64,000 nucleotides of DNA, taken from positions 1 through 64,000 of the forward strand of contig NZ_JJNZ01000007.1 in assembly GCF_000690055.1 (NCBI RefSeq), given 5' to 3'. Made by a program: the position numbers and the translations under genes. Under the pieces are notes generated by a model. That model made no database searches, was not told where the DNA came from, and saw only the letters and a program-made list of their open reading frames with translations. Position 1 is the first letter of the stretch, and every line of letters begins with the position of its first letter. The DNA comes from Pseudoalteromonas fuliginea (GTDB lineage Bacteria > Pseudomonadota > Gammaproteobacteria > Enterobacterales > Alteromonadaceae). This document shows positions 7,707 through 17,800 of the stretch, piece after piece.

Positions 7707-8045
7707 ATGAGAACATTTCAGCTTTTAGGTTTTATACTTGCGATTGTTGGGTTTATTTTAGGCTACGTGATGCTAGCCCCAATTGATGGTGAAGCATCCG
7801 AGGCTTCAGCAGGAGGTGCAGGCATAGGCATTATGTTTATGGTGTTACCTATACTTGGTTGGTCTGCGTTAATATTAGTGCCCTCTTCAGTAGCATTGTT
7901 CAACCATGAAGTAAGAGAACGCACTTATTTCAGAGGCAATTTTTGGCTAAACCTCTGGAAAGTAAACCTAGTTATTTCTTTTGGATATATTGCCGTTGTC
8001 CTATATTTTTCTTACATATGGTTTAAGGACAGCATTGGCAATTAA
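7707..8045 (+). CDS. Small membrane protein, unknown function
   Basis: A 112-residue protein with three predicted membrane helices: about residues 4-25 (LLGFILAIVGFILGYVML), 43-63 (IMFMVLPILGWSALILVP) and 86-106 (VNLVISFGYIAVVLYFSYIW). The first loop is short and rich in Gly, Ala and Ser. I do not recognise the family. The ATG lies 9 bp after the MITE end, so the MITE may have separated the gene from its promoter or supplied one. It is the last + strand gene of the accessory region. A role as membrane-active effector or immunity protein is possible but not supported. Confidence 0.55.
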   Translation: MRTFQLLGFILAIVGFILGYVMLAPIDGEASEASAGGAGIGIMFMVLPILGWSALILVPSSVALFNHEVRERTYFRGNFWLNLWKVNLVISFGYIAVVLYFSYIWFKDSIGN

Positions 8046-8120
8046 CAAGACTTTAAATGCCTAATACCTTTAATTCATTCTTACCTACTAACATCTAACC
8101 CAAACTAAGCACTAACAACC

Positions 8121-8153
8121 ATCAGGTTTAACGCCATTAGCATTAAACCTGAT
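8121..8153. terminator. Perfect 11-bp hairpin between convergent genes
   Basis: ATCAGGTTTAA (8121-8131) pairs with TTAAACCTGAT (8143-8153) around an 11-nt loop. It lies between the convergent membrane-protein and SDR genes and could serve both. It lacks a long T tract, so efficiency is uncertain. Confidence 0.5.
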
Positions 8154-8177
8154 AGCCCAAAATCTACCAAGCAACAT

Positions 8178-8858
8178 TTAATTAGTTGGCATTAAATAGA
8201 TTTCTCGTACGCTGTTGCGCTGGTTTGCTTCAATAGCAAACAATACCGCGTCGGCTACATCTTGCGGGTCGAGTTTGTCGGGTTTAGCTTCATCAAAAAA
8301 CGGGGTGTTTACCATGCCTGGTGCTATGGTGGTACAGCGGCCATTCCACTCAGTCATTTCCTCAGCTAAGTTTTGTCCAAACCCGTAAGCAAACCATTTA
8401 GTTGCACCGTAAATAGAGCCGCCAATTGGCTTACGGCCAGCAGCAGAGCTGGTTAATATAAAGTGACCTTTGTTTTGACGTAAATGCGGCAGGGTTAATT
8501 TTGCAGTCCACAGTAGGGCTTTAATATTTATATCAATCATGGTTGACCACTCATCGGGGTCACCTTTTTCGGTGCCAGCGGTTGAAACGCCCATGCCTGC
8601 GTTAGCAAAGGCTACATCTAGTCGGCCAAATTTTTCAATGCCTTTGGTAACCACGCTTTCAAGCGCGGTAAAGTCGGTTGCATCTGCGGCTACGCCCATT
8701 GCATTATTTGAGCCTAGCAACTCTACTAACTCAGTTAACTTATCTTCGCGTCTAGCGGTAAGTATTACTTTATGACCATTATTTACAAGAGTTTTTGCGG
8801 TTGCTTCGCCAATGCCACTTGAAGCGCCGGTTATGAGTACTATTTTTTCTTTTGCCAT
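8178..8858 (-). CDS. Short-chain dehydrogenase/reductase (SDR)
   Basis: A 226-residue cytosolic oxidoreductase of the classical SDR family. It has the nucleotide-binding motif T10-G-A-S-S-G-I-G17, the structural N86-A-G88, and the catalytic set S137/S138, Y150 and K154 (YGATK). The basic residues ARRE after the second strand favour NADP(H). Length is slightly below the usual 240-250 because the C-terminal tail is short. The substrate is unknown; the sequence resembles YdfG-like and serine-dehydrogenase-like members. The ATG is preceded by AAGAGGTTATCT. It is monocistronic and faces the accessory region. Confidence 0.85.
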   Translation of the reverse strand: MAKEKIVLITGASSGIGEATAKTLVNNGHKVILTARREDKLTELVELLGSNNAMGVAADATDFTALESVVTKGIEKFGRLDVAFANAGMGVSTAGTEKGDPDEWSTMIDINIKALLWTAKLTLPHLRQNKGHFILTSSAAGRKPIGGSIYGATKWFAYGFGQNLAEEMTEWNGRCTTIAPGMVNTPFFDEAKPDKLDPQDVADAVLFAIEANQRNSVREIYLMPTN

Positions 8859-9132
8859 AGATAACCTCTTAATGAACGTTAAAAACTTAAAGTCACCATA
8901 CCAATAAACGATTAACCTACATTGAATAGTCGCTATAAATTAGCCATAAATGGCGGTGTTTTATATTCTAATAACCATGGTTTTTAGGCCGTTATTAAAA
9001 TTGAAATAAGTGATTAAAAAAGGTAGGTTTAAATTTTTTATTCTATATACTCGCGCCACTTCTTTTGAAGTCGGTTTTTATTAGATTTAACCATTATTTT
9101 GCTGAGTTTCAGCCACATTTATCGGAACAAAC

Positions 9133-9990
9133 ATGAAAGATAAACTCTTAGCGTTTTGGCAAAGCCATTCAGAAACAATCATCACTTTAGGTTACAAGGT
9201 GATTTTAGCGTTGGTGATTTTAGTTGCGAGTGCCTTAATTGCACGCTCGGTTAAAAAAGCGATTAAAAACTCTAAATCCCCGTTAAAAAGAGTGGATAGT
9301 ACGCTGCTTCCTCTTTTATCGAGTATTGCTGGTTATTTAGTTTATATAATTGGCGGTCTATTTATTTTAGATATTTTTGGCGTAAACACGGCCAGTTTAA
9401 TTGCGCTAATGGGGGCTGCTGGCTTGGCTATTGGTTTAGCCCTTAAAAATACACTGAGTAATATTGCTGCAGGTATCATGCTGCTAATACTTAGACCTTT
9501 TAAAATAGGCGATTTTGTTGATGCCAGTGGCACGCTTGGCACTGTGAGTGAAATAAACTTGTTTACCACTATTTTTAAAACCACCGACGGCCTTTATATA
9601 GCATCGCCTAACGGCAAAGTGTGGGGTGGCAATATTAAAAACTTTACCCGTAATGGCAAAAGACGAATGGACATAGTGGTGGGTATTTCGTATGCCGACT
9701 CTATTGACGTTGGCTTAAATGTACTTAAAGAATTAGCTGCATCAGAGAGCCGATTACTCGCAGAGCCTGCACCTAAAGTAATGGTGACATCAATAGGCGA
9801 AAGCGCAGTGAACATTCAATTACGTGCGTGGGCTGTTAATGGTGATTATTGGCAAACCGTGTGGGATTTAAACAAACGCGTTAAAGAAGCAATTGAAGGT
9901 GCTGGGCTGAGTATTCCGTTTCCGCAGCGTACGCTGCATATATCTGAGTCGATGGCCTCAGCAATAACGGTAAGTAATACCAATCCGTAA
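9133..9990 (+). CDS. mscS: Small-conductance mechanosensitive channel, MscS family
   Basis: A 285-residue inner-membrane channel of E. coli MscS size. TM1 is about residues 18-40 (YKVILALVILVASALIARS), TM2 about 58-80, and pore helix TM3 about 87-120 with Gly/Ala packing (LIALMGAAGLAIGLALKNTLSN). The beta domain follows (PFKIGDFVDASGTLGTVSEI, then SPNGKVWGGNIKNFTRN) and the C-terminal alpha/beta cage. MscS releases solutes on hypo-osmotic shock. The gene is isolated. Its last few codons and stop (SNTNP) lie inside the left end of a 206-bp MITE, so the original C-terminal tail was replaced by a transposition event. The core fold ends earlier, so function is probably kept. Confidence 0.9.
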   Translation: MKDKLLAFWQSHSETIITLGYKVILALVILVASALIARSVKKAIKNSKSPLKRVDSTLLPLLSSIAGYLVYIIGGLFILDIFGVNTASLIALMGAAGLAIGLALKNTLSNIAAGIMLLILRPFKIGDFVDASGTLGTVSEINLFTTIFKTTDGLYIASPNGKVWGGNIKNFTRNGKRRMDIVVGISYADSIDVGLNVLKELAASESRLLAEPAPKVMVTSIGESAVNIQLRAWAVNGDYWQTVWDLNKRVKEAIEGAGLSIPFPQRTLHISESMASAITVSNTNP

Positions 9991-10183
9991 TAATGCTTAA
10001 TCAATTTGAGGAATTAAATCTGACGCTAACTGCGTTAAAAATTTCTAATATACGGCTGCATGGATGCAGAAAGTAGAGCAATGCAGGAGCAATTAGTAAT
10101 GACAACTAAATAACGAAATTTTTCCTTGTTATCAACATGATTGCCTTACCTCAAAATAGACCACTTAATTAAGCGAATTGGTA
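9978..10183. mobile_element. 206-bp MITE overlapping the end of mscS
   Basis: TACCAATCCG at 9978 and CGAATTGGTA ending at 10183 are imperfect inverted termini. Similarity extends inward on each side (TTAAT, then TTTGAGG on the left against its complement CCTCAAA on the right). Flanking TAA occurs at 9975-9977 and 10184-10186, a likely 3-bp target duplication. No ORF lies inside. The remaining gap to 10461 is AT-rich with nothing I can name. Confidence 0.7.
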
Positions 10184-10461
10184 TAAGGACGCTTAAATTT
10201 TATATTAAGTTTGGTGGTAAATTAGTATGACGTTTATTTTAATTGCTACAGATAGATCAGGAAATCTACTTTTTTAAGATAAAGCAATATTACGGCTAAT
10301 AAAGGCATAAAAAGTTAACCCTATATGGGTAAACGAAAGTGAATTTATATACTTTATTATATGACGAGTTTGGTGATATTAACGATTCAATAATACATGA
10401 ATCGTATTGCATTTAAATCACATAGCTTTATTTATAAATGTTTTTATTCAATGGTATAGAG

Positions 10462-11796
10462 TTAAACTAGCAGGCCATTGATACCACCAAAACTATTACC
10501 GTATCGGTTCCAACCTAGGCCGAATGCGTTTGCTATATCTAAATATACATTCGACATTCCTGCGTTATTCGCATTAATTGCAATACCTCTATTAATTGCA
10601 TTACCCGCACCGCCTGCTAGGTATACTCCGGGGTTTTCTTGCTGGTGATTTCCGCCGCCCACCTCTGACATGACTAGTATTAAAGTGTTGTCGAGTAAGG
10701 TTCCACCATAAGCGGTATCGGGTCGAGCAGCGAGTTGATCCATTAAGTAACTGACCATTATATTATACCAGCGCGTTTGAGCATTAAATAAATTGGACTC
10801 GTTGTGCGAACTAACATGCGAGCGGGTTTCATTCCAGTAAAGTCGTGCACCACTGCCAAATTCGCCCATATAAGGGCGAATACTTGGAAAGTTAATTTGC
10901 AAAGATTCATCTTGTGCGCCCATAAATTGAAAACCTGCAGTACGTGTTACATTGGCTTGAAATGCCATTGCGATATTACGCATTTGTGCTTGAGCAACGG
11001 CTTCAGCTTCCTCATTTATACCGCTCATACCTACGTTAGGGCGGCTAAAACCAGTGCCATCGCCAATGTCGAGTGAACTATTTAATACATTTTTATAGTA
11101 GTCAAGAGATGCTTCGTGTGTGAGTAGCTTACCTTGCTGTTTTATATTTAAAGTGTTGTTTTTTAATAGATCAAGGTTTTCGTGAAGCGACTCTATTACT
11201 CTTTGACGACGTAGGTCGACAGGTGATAAGCCGTCTTGATTATCACTGTTAACAACATCAGCGAGTAGATTGTCATAGATCATTTGTGGATTATCGGGCA
11301 CGTCAATTTTGTTGCGATTAATATTGGTAAACGGCATGTATTCGGAGCCTTTAGCCTTACTTGACCAACAGCCAACGTGTAGATTGTTGGTTAAGTTACC
11401 GCCCAGTGCATTACCTATTTCACTGTCAAATGAAGGGGCACCATCTACACCACCAGAAAAAATACCACGACACGCTTCTGGGTGGCCTGAGCTACCACCT
11501 TGGCCTGCATAGGTTAGATTTTTGATGGGAACTAAGTTGTTTATATGCTTGTTTAATGAACTCAGTGGGCTGGTGTCTAAACTGCTGGCACTTAATCCTC
11601 CAATATCATATGAATGCCATTTATCACGGACACACCCATTAGGGTAAAATACCATAATAAAGCGTCTAGCTTCACCGGCAGCAGCAAAGACTTTAGGTGC
11701 GAACGCAAATTGGCTAGCAAAGGCTGTGGTAAGCCCCGCTTTGGCTAGTATGCGGAGAAAATCACGACGTTGCATTTTATTTTTTAAAAACTTCAT
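10462..11796 (-). CDS. Tat-exported DUF1552 family protein
   Basis: A 444-residue protein with a twin-arginine signal (QRRDFLRILAKAG, then a hydrophobic stretch to AAA), implying export of a folded protein. The rest matches DUF1552: FIMVFYPNGCVRDKWH near the start, SGHPEACRGIFSGG, the Ser/His-rich middle SSHNESNLFN, and the closing DNTLILVMSEVGGGNHQQENPGVYLAGGAG. DUF1552 proteins are related to DUF1501/sulfatase-like folds and are typically encoded beside DUF1592-type cytochrome proteins, as here: the gene begins 16 bp after the stop of the upstream giant gene and is surely in its operon. The biochemical role of the family is not established. The start with GGAG upstream was preferred over the internal MQRRDF start. 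Confidence 0.8.
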   Translation of the reverse strand: MKFLKNKMQRRDFLRILAKAGLTTAFASQFAFAPKVFAAAGEARRFIMVFYPNGCVRDKWHSYDIGGLSASSLDTSPLSSLNKHINNLVPIKNLTYAGQGGSSGHPEACRGIFSGGVDGAPSFDSEIGNALGGNLTNNLHVGCWSSKAKGSEYMPFTNINRNKIDVPDNPQMIYDNLLADVVNSDNQDGLSPVDLRRQRVIESLHENLDLLKNNTLNIKQQGKLLTHEASLDYYKNVLNSSLDIGDGTGFSRPNVGMSGINEEAEAVAQAQMRNIAMAFQANVTRTAGFQFMGAQDESLQINFPSIRPYMGEFGSGARLYWNETRSHVSSHNESNLFNAQTRWYNIMVSYLMDQLAARPDTAYGGTLLDNTLILVMSEVGGGNHQQENPGVYLAGGAGNAINRGIAINANNAGMSNVYLDIANAFGLGWNRYGNSFGGINGLLV

Positions 11797-11812
11797 TTTG
11801 ATGCCCGCTCCA

Positions 11813-14800
11813 TTATTTGCGTAAGGTGTAGTTTTTGGTTTGAGTAAACTGGATCATCAGATCGAGTAAGGTTGCGTTTGGGTCATCTTTAAATAGCTGG
11901 CCTAATACTTGTACTGTGCAGGTGTCCTCGTTGGTTTCGCGTTGACCACGGGTATAGCGATACCACTGACGTGCGTAACACGATTTACCGTGCGCGCTGT
12001 CCGCGATTAATTCAGCAAGTTCATCAATGCCTTGATAGGGAACTACGGGTTCGCTGGCTGATAGGAAAGTTTCAGCTGAGAATAAACTGCCAATGTAACC
12101 TGATGAGTCAATAAATTTAACTTGCCCATCGCCAGTGGTTTCGGTTGTGGTATAAACTCCGATCTCGTTGTAGTTTTCAAATCCGAACCCTATCCCGTCA
12201 ATGTATTGGTGGCACGACTGACAATCATTTTGTAAATGAGCGGTTTCAAATCGTTCTCGTACCGTTAAACTTGGGTCGTCTTGTGGCTTTAATACTGCCC
12301 CAATAGGTGGCGGTGGGAAGTCTTGACACATGAGATTACGGCGAACAAATAGTCCTCGTTTCACTGGATGCGTTTTTTCTGATGCAGATTGCAAAGTTAA
12401 AATCCCAGCATGGCCTAATATGCCTCGACGTTCACTGTTACCTGCATCTACCTCGTTACTTTCGCCAGTGCCATCGTTGTAATTGACTTGCTGCCATTGG
12501 TCGCCACCAGACCACTGCAAGCCATAATGTTCTGCTAATTGCTGGGTCATAAAGCTATAATCTGCTGTGAGTAATTCGCGATATTGCCCTCCACCAAATA
12601 CAGTACGACGCACAAATTCAATGGTCTCTTGTTTCATATCTGCTTTTAAGCTGTCGCTAAGTGTCGACGTTTTAATATCCTTGTCTAGGTCTAGCCAGCC
12701 TGTAATAAAACGTTCGAAAGTTGTTTCTGCACGAGCATCTTGTAGCATGTTGCCAAGTGTTGCGGCAATTTGCGTAGGGGTACTGAGTTCGCCTGCATCA
12801 GCCTTTGCCATTAGTTCGGGGCTTGGTGTTGTTGCCCAGTATGTATACGATAGCAAGGTGGCGATTTCGTAATCAGTTAGTTCAAAATAACCAGCGCCAT
12901 TGCTCTCGCCTACTTCTGAGCGATATAACATTGCTGGGGCTGATAGTATTGCTGACAACACGCCTATATTGCCATGCTCATTATAAACCGAGGTCAAGTC
13001 GGTTAATTCCGTTGGCGTTAACGGACGACGAAATGCGCGTTTTCCAAAGTCATTAATAAAACAGCTGATATCGTTACAATTTAAAGTCAAACTATAAATA
13101 TTATCGACCATCATAGCGGCTGTTTCTGCTGCAACAACGTAGCCTTTTGCGTAATCATTGGTAAATAAAGTATTGGCACTGGTTTTGAAACCGTTTACTG
13201 GAATATCCGCAGGGATACGACCAGAGGTGACATCTACGTTGTTTTCCAAGGCGAATAAATCACGAATTGAATTGTTGTATTCTAAAGTCGATAGCAAACG
13301 ATAGCTGCGATTTTGAGGAATTAAGTCATCTAAGTCAGTTGAATTACATATGTTAGTTGGGGCCGTGTAAGCTTCGGCTAAAATTAAGCTCGCGGTAGAT
13401 GTGGCACAGTCACCAGTACAAGCTGCTGCATTACCGAATGGCATATTGTTTTCGATATAAGCCGTTAAGCTGTTTAAGTCATAACGATTAATAGCATTAA
13501 GTAAGGACTTTCCTCCGATATTTTGAGCGCCATCACTGCCGTGACAACCTGCGCACCCTTGATTATTATAAAACGTACGTCCCGTTAGATAAGGGTCGCT
13601 TACGCTATTAAATACAGCTAACAAGGTGTATGACAATGCATCACCCACTACTAATTGTGTATTCTCTTGACTTGGGTTGACTAAGTAAGCGACACCAGAA
13701 CCTTCCCAGCCAGAAAATTCAAGCCCAGTGGCTGCGGCGTCTGCATTGATATTGACGACTGTACCGGTGGCAAAGAGCTTACCTGATAAATTGGCACTGT
13801 TATTTAAAGTAACCGTGCCATTACCGACCTGAACTTGGCTCCCTGTTTCAACTCCATTACTGGTAGGTGCGGCGGTTAACCATGTATCGTCGTACCACAT
13901 TGGGCTGGCAATATTAGCCGTTAAATCAGCTGTTTGATTTACTCCGTTATTGCTGAATATTATATTAATATTCCCATTACTGTTTGCCCATGTGGCTGGG
14001 AGTGTTAAGCGCAGCCATGTATCACCAAATAAGTTGGCAGACGTATTTAACTCGTTTCCCGGCCAATCTGCTGATCGAGTTGTTAATGTCGCATTTTCAT
14101 TAGACCAAATATAAGCACTTGGTGTATCCCAATTACTTGGCACATTAAAGTAAACATATTGCCCAGCACCTTGGTTAACAACTGTTACGCTCGCTGTTTG
14201 TGTTTGATAGGTTGCAGTAACAATGGCAGTACCTGCCGTATTACCCGCAGTCATTAGCCCTGTTGAGCTGACACTGACAATAGAGTCGTCACTGGTTAAC
14301 CAGTTTGCGGCTAAGGTGATGCCTTCATTTTCGCCATTCGTGTAAGCTACAGCTGCTAATTGCTGGCTTTCACCCGCAATTAGGTTTGGAAGGGGTGTAC
14401 TTATAATCGAAATTTGATCTATTGGATCGGCGTTTTTTGTGGTTGTATTCGTGGTCACCGCGATACTATCAGTATTCGTGCCACTGGCAATTAGCTGATA
14501 ATAATAGGTTGTGTTGCTCGTTAGGCCGTTATCAAAAAATTCATTGCTGTTTTGGCTTAATGTTATTATTGGGCTAAAGGGGCCTGCGTTATTAATTGAG
14601 CGACTAAGGATGTAGCTTTGTTCGTCATCTGCTACATCATTCCACGTTAAGATGATTGAGTTTGACCCAGTTGAAGTGGCACTAAAATTGGTGGGTTGAT
14701 TTGGCGCACCAAGCACCGTTATATCAATGCTTCCTATTTGTCCCATATAGTCAGCCCAAACAGTTGTATTACCTGCGTTACCGGCCGTTGAGGTGACAAT

Positions 14801-17800
14801 TGGTTCACTCCCTAAAGGGTTAAGTATCTCAGTATTACTTGATGACCATGTAACAGGGTTGGTTGGTATGCTTTCAAATCCATTATCGTACATTGCATAT
14901 GTGGAGAGTGTGACGCGGCTGTTTGGTACAATAGCAGTTTCGTCAATGGGCTCATCCAGTGCTACGATTAAGCCTGTTTGTGTTGCACTTTGTCCGTCTA
15001 TCCAATCTGCAATTAGTTGGGCTGCAAGTGGATTCGTTAATGTGCTTCCTTTAGGCATGCGGTTGGCATCGTCTGTTTGATAGATATGTAATAAACTAGC
15101 GCTATGGTTAAAAGGTAACATGCGATAAACATCGGAACGTTTAACATTCATAATATCCATTTTGTTAACTGGCGTATCGTAATTTAAATCCATTAGGCTG
15201 CCATCATGACAGTGAGCACAGTTGGTATCTAAATAAGCACGCGCTCTTTTGTCTAAGTTAGCACTCGTATTTTGTGGATCTGGGTACGCAGTAAAGCTGT
15301 CTGCGCTAGCAATAGGGGGACCAAACAAGGCGAGTTGATTAAAAAGATTGATTTGATTAGCAACCACGCCTTGATAATTAAAATCACGATTTAATTGCGC
15401 AGTGCTTATTGCAAGCGGTTCTTTACTGCCAGTACCTAAATGGCATGAGGTACATTCAGCGCCTGATCTTACTTGGCGTATTATGTTACGCAGTGAGCCA
15501 TTATAAAATTGCTCAACCGTTTCGTTAAACGCTTGTGTGACTAAATTGGCATCAGTACCTTGTGCGTTCCAGCGGTAATTTGCCGATGCCCAGTTGCCTG
15601 CATTTTGCTTAAATAAAACAGAGGTTTCAAAGGGGGTCGATCTTGTCGTACTGTCTTCAGTTGATTCTATCTGGGTCGGCAAAGATAGGTGTTTAACCAA
15701 TACGCTGCCAATGGGTAAATTCCAAATATCATCAGGGTTAAATTCGACCACACTCTCATTAGGAATAGCAACAAAATGACGGGCTATTAAGCCGTCGAAC
15801 CAACCGTCAGAGTTTACATCGTATTCTATCACGCCATGGACCGGGTATTGATGAATTAAATCGGCAAATAATCCCGTTTTTGATAGTTTATTAGGAATAA
15901 CAGCTGCTTGCGCATCGCTGTCAACCATTCGGTAAATAATTGATAATCCGCCGTACTCTGCGCCATGCGAAGTGACAAATATAGCCTCGCCACTCATATC
16001 GGTGCCAAAAGATGAAATATTACCCGCAAAGGCATCGCTCACTAGCTGGTTTGTGTCGCCTTGAACAGCAGACCAAATCTTTTTACTGACATAATCACCG
16101 TATATGAAACGCCCATTTAGCGCGGGGAATGCAGTGCCACGGTAAACGAATCCGCCAATAATAGAGACTGATCCTGTATCATGTGCATAACCACCAACAG
16201 GTGCAATTAAATCATTACTGCATGTTCGTGTATTATTTGGATCTCCCCCATCACTCCCTCTGTGATTAAGCCCTTCACAAATAGGCCAGCCATAGTTACC
16301 ACCCGCTTCAATAATATTGATTTCTTCAAATCCAGCTTGCCCAACCTCGGTTTGCCACAGTAAGTAAGGTGCTTCACTGTCAAAGCTAAATCGCCAAGGG
16401 TTGCGGTGACCATATGACCAGATTTCGTCACGCACATTAGCATCATCTATAAATGGATTGTCGGATGGGATATCGTAATACAATCCTTTGATGTTAGGTG
16501 TTTCGCGCATAATAAGGCGAATAAAGCTGCCACGTAAATTAGTGGTTTGTTGTGAGCTATTATTAGTTCTTGGATCGGGTTGAGTAGGTGTAATGGCTGT
16601 ATCACCGTATGCACCATCGCCAATACTCATATAAAATTCACCTGTTACGGGGTGAAATTGCATCATACTGCCTTTATGATCAGGACCAGGCTGCGGTATG
16701 CGTAATACCTCAACACGAGCACTTACTTGTGTTGGATTACTAGCATCATTTAAAGTAATTCGCTCTAGTACGCCATCACCAAAGGCGCCGTTATCACTTT
16801 CTGTATCGCTATTACCTTCAATATAATAAATATAAGCAAAACGATTACTTGCAAAATTAGGGTGAAATGCAATCGCAAGTAAACCTTGTTCGTGATAATC
16901 GCGGACCTCACTACTAATGTCGATGAGTGTATTTACTTGCACGCTAGTCACGTTTGAATTGTTAGGGAAAACAAATACCTTACCTGACTTATCGACCACA
17001 TAAATTAAGTCATTTAGACCGTCATTGGTCACCATAACCGGCGAGCTAAAGGCGTCATTTAGTGCAGGAAAAGCGAATTCGTATTTATAATTACCAGACG
17101 ATACATTTCCTGTAAGTGGGAAATTTAGGGGAGCTGAGAGTTTAGGCCTTTCTGGCATACCTTGCGTGACATTTACGACTGTTAGGTTAAACGAGTCTTG
17201 ATTACCATTAGCCAAGGTAACAGTCACATTGAATGTCCCTGTTGTACTTAGGGTTGGCGTAATGACACTTGCCCCTGTTAAAGTGCCAGTCCACGCTGTA
17301 CTTTGCCAGCTTGCGTTATCAATATTACCCAATGAATCAGCACTTTCAGCAACTGTTAACGCTATTTTTGTATTCACATTGACGCTGCGATCGCCGCCCG
17401 CATGGACGTTTGAAGTTATCAACATGCCACATGAGGCTAAGCTCATCCATTCATTATTTTTATAACAGGCATTGGGCGTAATCATGGCTAAATCGTTAGT
17501 TTGGCCATTACCAATGCCATTATTAAAAATAACGTTCATTGAAGTTAATTCAACCATTGGATCGTAGCAGACATACTCGCCGACTTGCGTCATTGCTTCA
17601 CCTGGCCAGTTAAAATTATCCAGTGTGTCAGCAGGTGTCGAGTCCCACATGTAAATAGTGGGGGTTTGATAATTAGCCGTATTATCGTAGCAAATACTCG
17701 TTGCGGTGACCGTTTGTGTATTTTTGGGAATAACGGTGACCACTATTATATCACTGCTGGTTGCGCCTTGATTATCAGTTACGGTTAAAGTAACCGTATA

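Noticed and set aside
16207..16446. 79-residue minus-strand frame inside the giant gene
   Set aside because: Same strand but a different frame within a continuous, domain-supported coding region.
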